Shown: positions 10,201 to 22,300 of the stretch, in pieces
Position numbering within the stretch: the first letter of the stretch is position 1
Layout of the letters: the number at the start of each line of letters is the position of its first letter
NCBI GenBank assembly: GCA_004431415.1
Contig: QPMI01000569.1
Coordinates: 62,001 to 126,000 of the forward strand
Source: Cyanophora paradoxa
Taxonomy: Eukaryota > Glaucocystophyceae > Cyanophorales > Cyanophoraceae
Length of the DNA: 64,000 nt
Direction: 5' to 3'
Program-made: the position numbers and the translations under genes
Notes under the pieces: model-generated
Told to the model about the DNA's origin: nothing
Databases searched by the model: none
What the model saw: only the letters and a program-made list of their open reading frames with translations

Positions 10201-13200
10201 CTGGATGATCTCTGCGGAAGCGCGTGAGCCCTCGCCGGATTTCAACCGAAACACCCTTTGACCGCACCGAAGTCGCCGTTGCCGGTCTTGCGCTTCGCGG
10301 AGGAAGAGTGGCTGGAGGAACCGATGGATTCCGAGCCCTTGTCCTCGCTGGTGCCCTGGGACGACGTGCCGATGGACGAGCCGCCCCCGCCGCCGTTCGC
10401 GAGGCGCTCACGCATCTCGGCCTAGCGCGGCAGAAGCGTCAGATCTGGCAACATAGACAGAGATATTTAGTGCTGATTGAAGTGGACGGCATTCAACGAG
10501 GATGCCTCGTCCAATTTGTCGATATGATCACGGCTACAGACGCACCTCCTCGATCTCGTCGGCCTTGGCGAACTGGACGGCGGCGGCCTCCGCCTCGTTG
10601 CCGACGTGCAGGAGGAAGGCCGCGTAGGAGCGGATCAGCAGCTTCGAGCGCGGGTACTGCGCTGCGACCGGCGTCAGGCGCCGCGCGGAGAAGCGGGCGA
10701 TCGAGGGGGCAGCTGCAGGAGGCGCACTCAGGAGGCGGCGGTAGCCTTCGTCAGCCTTCGACTTGACCTGAAGATGAACGTGAGACCTGAGAGCAGAAAG
10801 GGGATAGTCTGCAGCTTTGCATACCTGGCGGGTCTCCTCCAGCTTCTTGCCGACGTTGTCGAGGACGGCGGGAAGGAGGACGCGCTTGCGGGCGAGTCCG
10901 CGCCAGAAAGTTCGCACGTGCACCACCGCCTAGCCCGAGCAGCCGCGTTGGCCGCGCGGTGCGAGCCCGCGGAGATCTCAAACTGCGGACCTGGTTGTGG
11001 TGCGCCTGGGTGACCGTCAGGAGCCGCTTGAACTCGAGCATCTGCGGCGCGGGCGGGCGTGAGGGACGAAGTCGAGTGGGGGGGAGGCGGGCCGGGGGCA
11101 CCTTGATGAAGGAGAGGGACTCGCCCCCGGCCGACTGCCCCTGGTTCATCTGCTCCCAGGAGCGGCGGATGGAGGAGAGCCAGAAGCGCTGGTCGAACGG
11201 CGGCTTCCGCTGCCACGCGTCCTTGAGCGCCACCATCGCTGCACCCGTCGCCGCCGTCAGCCGACCGAGAGCCCGTCGCACAGCGCGCGGGGGCCGGTGC
11301 GGCCGCACCGCCGGGGACGTTCTTGCGGTAGCTCTGCAGGAAGCTCGCGTACGTGATCCTGCGGGCGGACAGCGTTACCGTTTGCGACGAAGATAGCGGC
11401 GGATCCACGCCTCGTCGCACCGCACGTAGGCGCTCTGCGAAGGGAAACGTCAGACGAGCTCTCGCGTCTCGCGAAAGTGCGAAAGCCCCCCGCACCTTGG
11501 GGAACTGTTGCATGCCGCGCTTGTAGATGGCTTCTGCCGCGTCAAGTAGAGTGGCGTTCGGGTGGTGCGTCAGCCGCAGGAAGCGAACGGCAACCTGTCG
11601 CACGGGACCGTTATGCGGGCCCGTCGGGCGCGGTGAGCGGCGGCGCACCTCGACCTCCTGCTCAAGCAGGAAGGGCCCTGGCACCCCAGCGCCGGGCTCG
11701 CGCCCATCGCCGTCCTGCGCAGACGTACCTTAGATGCGTCGTCCCAAAAGCATTTGGATGGCACCGACGAGGAAAAGTACCTCATCGCCGTCATAAATAG
11801 CGGCGGCGAGCGGGCCGCCGAGGGTCGAGATCGACTTGGTGACGGTGCGGGCGCGACGAATGAAGGAGCGCGCCACTCCACCGCCGTGCGTGCTCTGTGC
11901 AAGAATCAAAATCGCGAGATTTGTGTAAGATTTGTGGGAAGGGTCGCGGGAAAGAAGGAACTCGCACCTCGGCGAGGTCGGCGGCGGCGGCGGCGGCGGC
12001 CTTCGCCGACGCCTCCTCTTGCGAGATGCCAGCGGCCACGAGCACCGAGGCGTGCGCCGCGGGGATCTTCAGGAACGCCCGCGAGATGCGGTAGTGCCGG
12101 AACTCTGCCGTTGATGGGCGGAGAGACGTCAGACCGAGTGCATTTGCCCTGAGAAAGGACGTGGAAAGGGCACCTGCGACGAGGGCGCCGATGGCGCCGA
12201 GGGGCACGATTGCGACGAGGACGGCAATGGAGGCGGCGTAGCGGCCGTCGTCGGTCGCATTGCGCAGCGCCACAGTCCCCAGCGAGAAAATCGCCGCTCC
12301 CATGAACCTGCCCCACGCCGCCCTGTGAGATCGCGGATCGAACGTGGCAGACGCGCCACTCACAGCCAGGCCATGAAGGTGTTGATCGAGCGGCGGTAGT
12401 AGGGGAGAACGACGGCCGTGTACCCGGCCTGCAGGCCCGCTGCAGCGGCGACCAGCAGACCGACGAAGCTCGGGCTGCAGGATCAGACGCCTCAGTTCGG
12501 ATGCGCCGGGCGGCTGTGCATGCGCGGCGGCGCGCCTGTAGGGCCAGAGGAAGCGGCGGGCGAGCACGAGGACCGTACGGGAGGCGAGGTAGAGCAGGTC
12601 GCCGCGGCCCGTCGGCCCTGCCGCGCCTCAGCCGCGCCGGCGGGGCGGGGCGGGCGCGCGGGGCGCGGATGGCGACTTCGACTCACGGGATTCGAGGTGG
12701 GGCGAGTGGGTCTGCGCGGCCGATGTTGGTGCACGAAAGAAAGGAAGCAGGGGGCAGCGGGCACCTCGTGGTCGTGGAAGACGAGGGACATGAGGAGGCA
12801 GAAGGGCATGAAGACAAGCAGCAGGATGAACGAGATGCCCATCTGCTCGCAGCCGGATGAATATTGGATCCGAACGAGTCACGTGCACGGAGCCGGGCGG
12901 CTCGCCTGGACGATGCTGCTGAGCTCGAGGCAGGTGCCCGAGAAGACGCAGTCGAAGGGGGAGATGAGGATCTCCAGCACCGTAATGTAGAGCGCCTGCA
13001 GCACCGGGCCGCGATCAGACGCGCAGGGCGGAGGCCGCTCAGAGATCGGCGGCGGGGTCGCACCGTCACGAGGATCGTGACGAGGATGCGGAGCGCTTTC
13101 ACCGGAAACATTTGGAAGCGGTCGCGCTACGGGCGAAGCTCTCACTCAACGGAAGTCCGAAGCGGGGAGAGAGAAAAGCTTTAAGGCTCCCGGCCCCTCG

Positions 13201-14316
13201 CACCTTGAAGAGGACCGCGACGTAGATCAGGAGGCCGATGGCGCTCAGCACGGCGATGGCGGCGATGTAGTAGAAAGCGACCATCCACGTGCGGCCCAGC
13301 GCGTTCAGCCGCTGCGGGCAGGGCCGGCCTCAGCGCGGATCCCGAGAGAGGGAGCCGCAGGGGTTCAAACCTTGCTGATCTCAAAGAGGAACGCGAGCCA
13401 GCCTGCGGAGCCGGAGCCAGAGCGATGTCAAGACAGCGCCGAGCTCGAGCCCGCGGCGGCGGGGGGTCGCACCGACGACGTCACGGTGCCAGACGGTGTC
13501 GTCGTAGGCGAGGCCGATGAGCTGGACGAAGTCGAGGAGCGTGAAGAAGAGGAAGACCACGACTCTGCCGGCGGCGGCGGTCAGGCGCGGTGCGAGACGT
13601 GGCGCGGCGCGCTCGCAGGTCGTGTTCGGACGCACCGAGTGGAGAGGCGGGTCTTGGTCTGGGAGTTTCCTGCGGGCCCGGATCATGATAAGTTGCGATT
13701 TCCGCGCTCAGGAGGCGGCGCGAGCGGCGGGGCGAACGGGAGGTCATCGTGAAGAGGGTTCCGAAGAGCGCGTCCTCCTGCGGGCCCCGCGCGCGTGAGA
13801 ACTTCGACTTCGGAGCTCGGCCGGCGCCGGCGCGGCCCCAGCGAGGCCGGCAGCGCGGGCTCGCGCACCGTCTTGCGCTCTTGCAGCCCCTCCATCTCCA
13901 TCACTGCGCGTGCCCGGCGCGCGGGGGAAAGCGATCAAGCCAGAGCTGCCCGAGGGCCGGGACGCGCGCGAGCCGGCCGGCCGCGGCCGGCGCCGCCACG
14001 GCCGGCCGGCCTGCGCGCTGCGCGGTTCGGCAGGCGCACGGAGCTGCGACTCCGTGCCGGTGGCCGCCGAATGGACGGAGCCCGTTTCCAGCTTGTCCGC
14101 CGGCATTGGCACTGCCAGCGCGGGCAGGCCGTTCGCGGACACCGCGCCGGCAGCGCCGTCGCCCGCGGATGTCATGCCGGGATCAGGAACAATCTAAATA
14201 ACGAATCGCGGTTATACGAAGGCGGCTCGGAGCGACGCGCCAGGAGTCGCGGCTCGAGCTCGGCCGCTGCGTTCGGGCGCGCTCACGTATTTGGAGATAG
14301 AACTTCTTCGAGACAT
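4262..14316 (-). CDS. Tmc-like (tiny macrocysts TmcB/TmcC type) multi-pass membrane protein, copy 1
   Basis: The gene has many exons. Exon 1 (14287-14316) encodes MSRRSSISKY and joins in phase to IVPDPGM, a Ser/Thr/Ala-rich leader, MEMEGLQERKT and EDALFGTLFTMTSRNSQTK. Membrane segments follow: VVVFLFFTLLDFVQLIGLAY (near 13560), FYYIAAIAVLSAIGLLIYVA (13280), LQALYITVLEILISPF (12990), SFILLLVFMPFCLLMSLVF (12830) and two more near 12450 and 12250. Next come TPR-like helices (LLDAAEAIYKRGMQQFPK near 11550, MLEFKRLLTVTQAHHNQV near 11040, LLIRSYAAFLLHVGNEAEAA near 10620), a Ser/Gly linker (near 10350), a membrane helix near 10170, a pair of alike membrane exons (8706-8972), charged low-complexity exons, and a last membrane block near 5980, 5870 and 4690. 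It ends EDEDKGKAN with TAA at 4262-4264. The order fits proteins annotated tiny macrocysts in protists, whose role is poorly known; the family call is from memory. One exon is frameshifted (8863-8972). Confidence 0.65.
8706..8801 (-). other. intact 96-base membrane exon of Tmc-like copy 1 (second of an alike pair)
   Basis: The exon opens after a CTCAAG acceptor and encodes TYVSTTSSKSILGVLL and onward, 32 codons in phase 0, forming one hydrophobic helix. It matches 20836-20931 in copy 2, and is the sister of the preceding exon at 8863-8972. Confidence 0.8.
8863..8972 (-). pseudogene. frameshifted membrane exon of Tmc-like copy 1 (first of an alike pair)
   Basis: The matching exon of copy 2 (20993-21088) is 96 bases and open throughout. 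Here the exon is 110 bases because 14 extra bases lie between GCGATCCT and GCTGGCTCTC. That shifts the frame, and TAG is reached right after the codons for WLSF. The splice sites around it look intact. Skipping it would keep the frame, since both flanks are phase 0. Confidence 0.75.
12071..12553 (-). repeat. 483-base tract identical to 24116-24598
   Basis: Read base by base, this tract shows no difference from the other Tmc-like copy over 483 positions, exons and introns alike. It is bounded by C/G at 12070/24115 and C/T at 12554/24599. Neighbouring introns of the two genes differ at many sites, so a conversion tract is likely. Confidence 0.85.
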
Positions 14317-15110
14317 CTTGGTAGTTGTGCCAAGCAGGCCGACGTCTGCCGGCTTCAGCCGCGCGCGCGACTGGGCTGGTTGGCGCTGATCGATGCGGAA
14401 GCTGGACAATCGAGCGAGCAGTCACTGAGTGCTACTAGTACTTGGTTACTACTAGAATTCGCTGCGGCGCCTTAAGCTTCTCACAGCGCTATCGTGACGA
14501 GCGACGGCGACTAGCAACTTTGGGGTGCGTGCGCATGCGCTATGCGGGTCCGCGCGCACGCTACCGGCGAAGCAAGCATGCGGACCCGTGGCAGGAAGAA
14601 AGCTTCAATAACCTGTACCCGGACTCTATAGACAAGCTGTCGGAGCTTTGATATAATGAAAGTTGAATTATTAAAAATTTGCATGCGCGAGTTGAAGCCG
14701 AGTTCCCGACGACTTCCCGTAAGTTCCCGATCGGCGATCGAAGTTCCCGCGGTGCGTCACCGTTTTCCGATTAGTTGAACGGGCAATTTGCAAATGCATT
14801 TGCACATGCATGATCTACCGGCGTACCGGCGGTACCGCTAGCGCTCGAGGGACTCGGCCAGACGGCCACCCGCTGCGCAGCCTGCGCTACCGGTAGCTTA
14901 GCCTAGCGCTAGCTATAATAATGCTGAGCTAGTATTAGCTGCTAGCTGTACATGTGTATCATGTACCAGCAGGGCTGGCAGGGCAGTACTAGTAGATCAG
15001 GAGCCTAGCCGCTGATCATGAGCTTAGCCGACTCAGACATTTGCATGTACAGTCACTACATATACTAGCTATAGGCTCAGTGGCAGGCGCTGGCTGTGCC
15101 ACGTTAGCAG

Positions 15111-15150
15111 CACTGTCGCCATAGCGCGGCACCGTGCCGCGGCGACAGTG
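15111..15150. repeat. 40-base hairpin-forming inverted repeat
   Basis: The outer arms CACTGTCGCC and GGCGACAGTG pair perfectly over 10 bases. Inside them GCGGCAC and GTGCCGC pair over 7 with a single-base loop, leaving a five-base bulge on the left side. It could be a cruciform or an RNA hairpin. No gene is seen around it. Confidence 0.75.
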
Positions 15151-15257
15151 GCCGCCAGGCCATATGCATGGCGCCGGCGCTGGCGTGGCCCCGGTGTACG
15201 GTATATATATAGCTGCGGCCGCGGCGCGCGGCAGCTGCAGTGCACGTGCGGCCTGGC

Positions 15258-15279
15258 TGATCCGATGATCATCGGATCA
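15258..15279. repeat. perfect 22-base palindrome
   Basis: The half-site TGATCCGATGA is followed by its exact reverse complement with no spacer. It lies in the unique part of the spacer between the Tmc-like copies, 108 bases from the hairpin at 15111-15150. Its role is unknown. Confidence 0.8.
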
Positions 15280-16395
15280 CTGAGTCATGAGGTTGGCTCG
15301 AGCTCGGGCTCGCGATCGGGATAGCTGGCAGTGCAGCTCGATGATCCGGCCATCCGATATTCTGCGGACACGTCCGCGACCGGACATATGTAATGATCGG
15401 GTACGCATGCAGCAGTGCTCTCATCGCGGTATATTTACACGCGACGCCGAATTATGAAAAGCAATAATGCTCATTCACCATCACATGCACCGTTCAAAAA
15501 CGGCTGATCATGAGCAGGCTGCATCTAGTTAAAGCTGCCAGCCGAAGAGCACCTCACATGCGATCTGCTGGGAAGCGACCTCACATTTACATATCTGAAA
15601 TACGTGCCTGAAAGCACTATATAGCTATTTGTTTTTAGACCTAAAGCTATCATGATCATAGCTAATAATATAACAGCTGCCTGCAAAAATGACGATACCG
15701 TATGCGTGCAGAAGCATACTCTGATGATCGCATTTATCGAAATCTACTACCCCAGGGGCCTTGATTCCGAATTCGAAGCCGCCCGAAGGCACGCGGATCC
15801 GGACCTGGCCGAGGGGCCGAGGAGCGCTAGAAGTAAAAGAAGTGCGCATGCCGAAGCTAAGCTGCGGAATGTACAAACTGAAGTAGGCAATTGCAAGAAG
15901 GCGATGCCATACTACATAACGCTGACACTGTTGATGTCGACAATCAACAATAAGATGTTGAAAATATGATGGTTGATAAGAATATCCTACTTAGTTCCCG
16001 TCCAACGACCGGTTCGGGATGAGGCGTAGTGCCACAAACGCATTGCACATCACACGTTGGATGATCAAGACGATCACAAAAAAAGCAAATCCGCAAATGC
16101 GAAACCGCGAGGCCACATACAAAGAGATAATACACGATATCAATAGAAGCGCTGGACACTTGCAAATTGAAACCAAAGTGGTCCGATAGAAATGGAAAGG
16201 CTCATGCTGGTCATAAGCACAAAGGCGAAATGACGAGACGAAAGAAAAGTCCGACGTCGACGATCATGTACACCATATATAGCACGTTACTGGCTACAAG
16301 AGAGCTCGCAAGCAAATAAATTTGAAGGCGACCGCGGCTCTTGTGGAGAAGGCGCGGCCGTGAGTGAGCCCAACGGTCCGGTTACGCGGGCGGGC

Positions 16396-19300
16396 TTAGT
16401 TGGCCTTGTCCTCCTCCTCCGAGGACGAGTCGGAGTGCTTGGACCCCTTCCCGCTCTTCTTGTCTTCGTTCGATCCGCCGCCCGCGCCTCCGCGGAAGTA
16501 CCTGCGCCCACAGCCGGCCGCCGGTCAGAGGGGTGCGGGTGGGCGGACAACGGGCGGGGTACGCGCTTGTGGAGGAAGGCGTTGTCCTTGATGATGACGC
16601 GGGGGAACATGCCGAGCAGCTGCGCCCGCCGCGTCGACTCGTCGTCCTGCGCGCGTCGCCGGTGAGCGGCTTCGATGGCGAGGGCCGAAGATGCGAGGGG
16701 CGGGGATGACCAGCTGCTTGATCATGGGCCTGCGACCAATCGTCAGCGGCGGCCGGGGGCGATGGATGGCACGGGGGGTACCGGAACATGAAGAGGTACA
16801 GGCTCGCGAGCGACACCATGTTGAAGGCGAGAATGACGCCTGCGAAGAGCGGTTTCGGTGAGCGCAGAGGGTGCGGAAAGGGGCCGCGGCGGGGCCCGAA
16901 CCCTCGACGACGTAGACGACGTCGATGCGGGAGACGCTCTCCTCGACGGTCAGGTCAATGCACTTGCCCAGGCCCGCGTCAAGGAACCCGAAGCTGTGCG
17001 CAAAATGTTAAATTAGGTGTGCAGGGGCGGCGTTGAGCGCCCATGGTCATTGGGCGCGAACCTCTCCTGAATGAAAGAGTAGGACTTGGAAGTGGCGCGG
17101 GAGAGGGTCGAGGCCACCTCGCAGTTCCGCTCGATGCAGTCCGCCTCCTGCACGCGCGACGTCGTCAGCGAACGTGCAGCGAGGGCGATGGGTCGAGTTG
17201 GGTGAAACGCCAACCTTGAGGATATCGGTAACCTGGCGGCGCCGTCTCGCGTCAGGATGGCGCACTCGGGCGAAAGAGAGAAACGGGGTACCTTGTCGAG
17301 GAAGACTGCGACGAGGTTGTCAACGCCGTAGTTGTAGGCGTCCTTCCGCTCGGGCGACAGGGCGTTGCACGCCGCCTGGTTGTCGAGCAGGCACGACGGC
17401 AGGTACCTGCGAAACACCGGTGGGTCGGGGCGAGGGGTGCGAGGGGGAGGGGTACGCGCACATGAGGTCGTCGAGCTTCTGGTAGCGGTTGTTCTGCCCG
17501 GGGAGGCCCATCGTCTCGTTGCCGTACTTGAGGCCCGCTGCGGAGCCGCTCGTCAGAAGGTGGCAAGATGCTTAGGCAGGCGAGGAGTCGGGGGTACCGT
17601 GGATGGTGCGGAGCTCGAGCATGCGCGCCTCGAGGCGGACCTTGAGCTCCTTGAACGGCATGATCTGGCGCCGGGGCGTGAGGCCCCGCCAAGCAGACTG
17701 CACGGGCAACCGAACGCACGAGATCGTCGTTGATGAACCTACGGTGACGGCCAAGGCGAACGGGGGGCGGGCGTCAGACAGTGTGGGCGAACGGGCTCGG
17801 GCGGGGCGGGGCGGGGGCGCACAGCTCGCGGGAGAGGAAGGCGAGCTCGCGGACGACGGCGCGGCGCGTGCCGCCGTACCTGCGCCCCCGTCAGCCGCCG
17901 CTGCCCGCCGCGCGGCGCGGCGCGGCGCGGGCCGGCGCACTTGATCTCCATCGAGGCCGTCTTGCCCTGGTCCATGAAGAAGAAGCAGAGCGCAAAGTTG
18001 GCCGACATCACAGCCTGCCGCGCCGCCGCCGTCAGCGGTGTCGAGCTCAAGAACGCGAGCGAGCGAGCGTGCGGGCCGCGCACAGCGATGATGAGGAACC
18101 AAGTGAGGTATTTGCGGGTAAGGGAAGAAAGCAAGTTGTTGACGGCCGGCTTCGCCATTTCCGCGGCCCGCTTCCGTTTCTTCTCCTTGCGCCGCTCTTT
18201 CTCACCCTCGCTCCCGCTGCTCTCCTTGTCCTCCTCCTTCTTGTCGCCATGGGCCTCGTCGGTCTTCTCGGTCTTGTGGGGCTTGATGGCCGGCTTGGGA
18301 ACCACGGGCACGAGGGGCATGTCCGGGGGCGGGGCCCACAGGTTGGCGCCGCCCAGGATCTCGGCGAGGGGGTCCTTGACGGTCGCGGGGTCGCGCTCGC
18401 GGCGGTGGAGGCCCTTGGACTCGCCCTTCGACAGGTCCTCCTGCACCGCCGGCGTCAGCGTTGCATCGGAAAGAGCGGCCAAGGGGGTCGGCGGCCGCAC
18501 GGGATCGAAGACCACCGAGCGGCGGCGCTCGCGCTCCGCGGGGGGGCTGCCAGCGGGCGCCGCAGCGTGGGCGTGTCCGTGGGAGTGCGAGCGCGAGTGG
18601 GACGACCCGCTGAGCGCGCGTGCCCCAGTCAGTGGCGCGCGCGGCGGGCGGCGAACAGCCGTGTCGGGACGCTCACTTGCGGAGGATGCCACCGATGGGA
18701 AGGGGCGGCGACACCATGCCAGCAGCAGCGCGCTTCTCGCGCGTGATGGTGTCGGTGCTCGACGTCTCGCCGTCCGAGACCGAGATCGGCTCCACCTGCC
18801 GCCCGCGGTTGGTGTCGTGGGCGCGCGAGCCGCGCTTGGCAGCGTTCAACGTGCCTTGGTGTTGTCATCGGGAGACAGGGGTGAGGCGGAGCCTTGGTCG
18901 AAGGAGGGCAGGTTGGCGGCGCTGCCGCTCGCGCTCGAGTCGAAGGAGCCGTCGGGCAGCACGGCGCCCTCCGCAAAGTGGCCCGTCGCGATGACCGCCA
19001 CCGGCGCCTCCGGCTCCGGCCTGCCCGCCGCCCGTGAGCCTCGCGGGGGCGGCGGGCGGCGGCGTGCGCACGCGAGGAGAGTCTCGAGCTCGGGGAGGAA
19101 GCGGCGCCGGGCCGACGAGGAGCCGGAGCCGGCCGCCGAGCCGCGCGACGCGGGGCGCGCGTCGCCGGCCTCCGCCGCCGCCGGCGGGACGCCCGGAAGC
19201 GAGGCGCCGGCATGGACGGACGCGTCCTCGAGGAGGGCCGGCTCCTGGCGGGCCGGCGAGGCGGCGCGGCGGCGGTGCATTTGCTGCAGCGCCACGTGCC

Positions 19301-22300
19301 GAAGCGCCGCCTGCGAGGAAATGCGAGGTCAGAGCGCAGCCGTGACAAGGCGGGCGGGGAGGCGGGGCGGGCCTGGCCGGGGGCCTCCGAGCCGAGGCGC
19401 TGGAGGTTCTCCATAGAGAGGGGCGCCTGGGCCGGCGCCGACTTGGAGCGCGCCTTGGCCGCCTCGGCCTTCTTCTCCTCTGTCTCCCGCTTGCGGCCGC
19501 GCTCGGAGCGCGCTCCGCCCTCGGCCTCGCTCGAGCTGCGGCGCCGAAGCGTCGGCGCGCCGCACCCGCGCGGGGCGCTGCGCGGAGGCAGCGGGCGGAC
19601 CTGTCGCCGGAGGCTTCGGGGCCACGCGCGAACGGGACCGAGGCCCGTCGAGCGCGCCCGCTTCTCCTTCTTTTCCTTCTTCTCCTTCTTCTCGCCGTCC
19701 TTGCCCCTGATGAGGCCATCCGAGGTCAGCGGGCGGCGCTGGGCCGCGTGGAGAGGGGCGGGGCCGCACTTGCTGCTGCGGGAGCGGTCGGAGTGGGCGC
19801 CGCGCTTGCCGGCGGCCTCGGAGCCCGAGCCGCGCTCCCGGCGCGCGAGCTCGCGGCCCGACGCCTCGTCCTCCGACTGCGACGCGCCCTCGTACTTCTG
19901 CGCCTTCTTGCGGCGGTTCTTCTTCTCCGCCTTCATCTTCTCCTCCTTCAGGGCGGCGTCCTCCAGGAAGCTGCGCGGGGCGCCCGGCCCCGCCGCCAGG
20001 TTCTCCGCCGTCAGGTGTCCCTCTGCGCCCTCTGCGCCGCTGTGCTCGCCGTCGCCCTCGTGCTCGGCCCCTTCCTTTTTCTTCTTCTCCGCCTCGTCTG
20101 CCGCCCCCCGAGCGTCAGCAGACCCCAGGGAAGAACCCATTACAACATAATCCATGATCTATTAGAAGTTCAAACTTTGCTTTCAGGGCTTTGACAGTTT
20201 CGGGGGTTCTCTAGATAGTCCTGGTGTAGCTATAGATTTAGTGTCGGTATGACAATTACGAGTGGTAGATGTTTCGTTGCGGGGAGCGGAGATTCGTCCG
20301 GAACCCAAGTTCCGGGGCCATTTATGCGGCTACTAATGTTTTTGGCTGGGCGGGGCGGGCGCACCGCCGGAGCTCTCCTGGTCCGAGTCCTCAGCGCGGT
20401 CGCCCACCATACGAACGTGCGCGTAGTGCCGGCTCAGCTGCCGCATCACTGCGCCGGCGTCTCAGCCACCGGAAACGCCCGGGGCGCCACGTCGGATCGG
20501 GCTGCGGTCGGCACGCACGGGCGCGGGGCATCGCCAGGAGAATGTCGGAGACTGCGCGCGCGGTGGCGTCAGGCGGGCGCCTTTGGACGCAGCTGCCGGC
20601 ACAGGCGCAGGCACCTCCGCGCTGGTTCTTGCGCACTTTCGCGAAGGCGGGCTGTCGCGCAAGGCGAGACGGATGTCAGAGGTCTAGACCAGGAGACTAG
20701 TATGCTGCATTAAATTTCTAGAGAAAGTGTGGGGAATGGGCCCGCGGCTCTGGTTTCCGACGGGCGGGAGGCAGCAGTTCGGGATCCAGGCAGCCGCGGG
20801 GTTGGGGGGCGGGGGCGGGGGCGGGTGTTTTGAACCATAAGGAGGCCCAGGATGAGGCCCGCGATAGTCGAGATGAACAGAGCTAGCAAAACCCCTAAAA
20901 TGGATTTGCTGCTGGTGGTGCTAACGTAGGTCTTGAGTGATGGTCCCCAAATGCGCGAGGGGAGGGCGAGTCAATGACAGCAATCAGCGCACTCGAAACA
21001 CTCCGAGGATTAAGGAGACGATAGTCCCTAAAAAGAGAGCCAGCAGAGTCCCGAGGATCGCCTTAGAGCTGTCCGTTTTCACGAACGTCTGCTCGCCGCG
21101 AGCGGAGCGCCGCCGTTAGTCTATCCGTGACGCCTCTCGCAGCGCGCGGTGGGGAACGAGCGCAGCGCCTCCTCCCGCCGAAAATTACCTCCTGCTGGTA
21201 CGTGTTGGCGGCCCTCTCCATCGCCTGCTGGAAGCCGTACATGGCTGCGCGCAGCCGCGTCAACAGAGAAGCGGATTTCGCGGCGAAAGCCATCGCTCTC
21301 GCACCGTTGCGAGTGACGTAGCGGAAGAGGTCCGACGCGTGCGCGTCCTTCCAGTCTGCACGCGGAGCGGACGCTCAGAATTTCGATGCAACGATGGCCA
21401 GGGCTCCGTTGGAATCGTGCGCACCGGCGACGGTGCTGTGGGAGAACTGCCGGGCCTTCGTCGCGAAGAGATTTCCGGCGTCCTGCGATGGAATTCGAAA
21501 GCGGTGAGACGACGGTTCCAATGGTGTCGGGATCCATCGCCGACGCACCCAGAGCGACGTGTACGTGTCGACATAGTGCGCCGGCGGGATGCTGACGTAT
21601 TTCTGCCGATAGCAATGGCACCGTTGAGCGCGGAGCGGTTAATAGATTTCACAACGCGTACCTGCATGCGGACGTTCTGGTCGGTCCACATACCTGCGTC
21701 ACCTGCGTGTCATGAAAGATGATAGTGCATGCAAGGCAGGCTGACGGTTGACGGCCGGGTCGTTCGAGCGTGTCACGCCATTGATTCCCATGTAAATGGA
21801 ACGGAAAGCATCCAAGAAGGTCTGCACAGACCCCGGGCCGGCGGTTAGATCGATAATGGTGCCGATTGATGCGGCTTTCTGCCTCGTATCGTAAACTCGC
21901 CTCTGACATAGTAGCAAGGGAAGTGACGGTCTCGTCCATCACGGCTTTGTCGCTTTCGCGCGCGGCAATGTTCAGCGTGCGCGTCTGGTGGCAGGCCCTG
22001 CGCAGTTCGAGTCGGAAATGACATTGATGCCATTAGCGGAGGCGCAAGGCAGTGGGAAGGCCGCACTCGAGGATCATGCGGAGCAGTGCAATCACGCCCT
22101 TGTTGCGCTTGACGGACTGGTCGTAGCCACCGAACAGGTCGCGGATCACCGCTGCGGAGGCGTCAGAGGCGGTTTCTGGGTTGCGAAACTCCGTCGTCGT
22201 GGGCGGACCGTAGCTGACGGCGGAGAGGGCCATAAGGGCGCCGATGCCAATGACGATGCCGAACTTCAGAATAGTCATCGCGCCGTTCTCTTGCTGGATG

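Larger units (their letters stand above)
3600..14400 (-). repeat. segmental tandem duplication, unit A
   Basis: This unit is repeated at about 15600-26400 in the same orientation, at an offset near 12.0-12.1 kb. Similarity covers the whole Tmc-like gene, introns included, plus several hundred bases of 3' flank. The limits are approximate. Identity varies along the unit: some introns differ at many positions, while 12071-12553 is identical to the other copy. Confidence 0.9.
14317..16395. other. spacer between the two Tmc-like copies
   Basis: It holds the 5' region of copy 1 (14317 to about 14500), a unique AT-richer stretch with many CTAG and GATC words (about 14650-15600), and the 3' flank of copy 2 (from about 15600, similar to 3600-4261). 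A short cluster of TTCCCG words lies at 14700-14755. Two strong inverted repeats are listed separately. No credible exon or RNA gene was seen. Confidence 0.6.

Noticed and set aside
13744-14175. Tmc-like copy 1 starting at the ATG near 14175
   Set aside because: An upstream exon MSRRSSISKY (14287-14316) is conserved in all three copies with synonymous changes and joins in phase, so the ATG near 14175 is internal.
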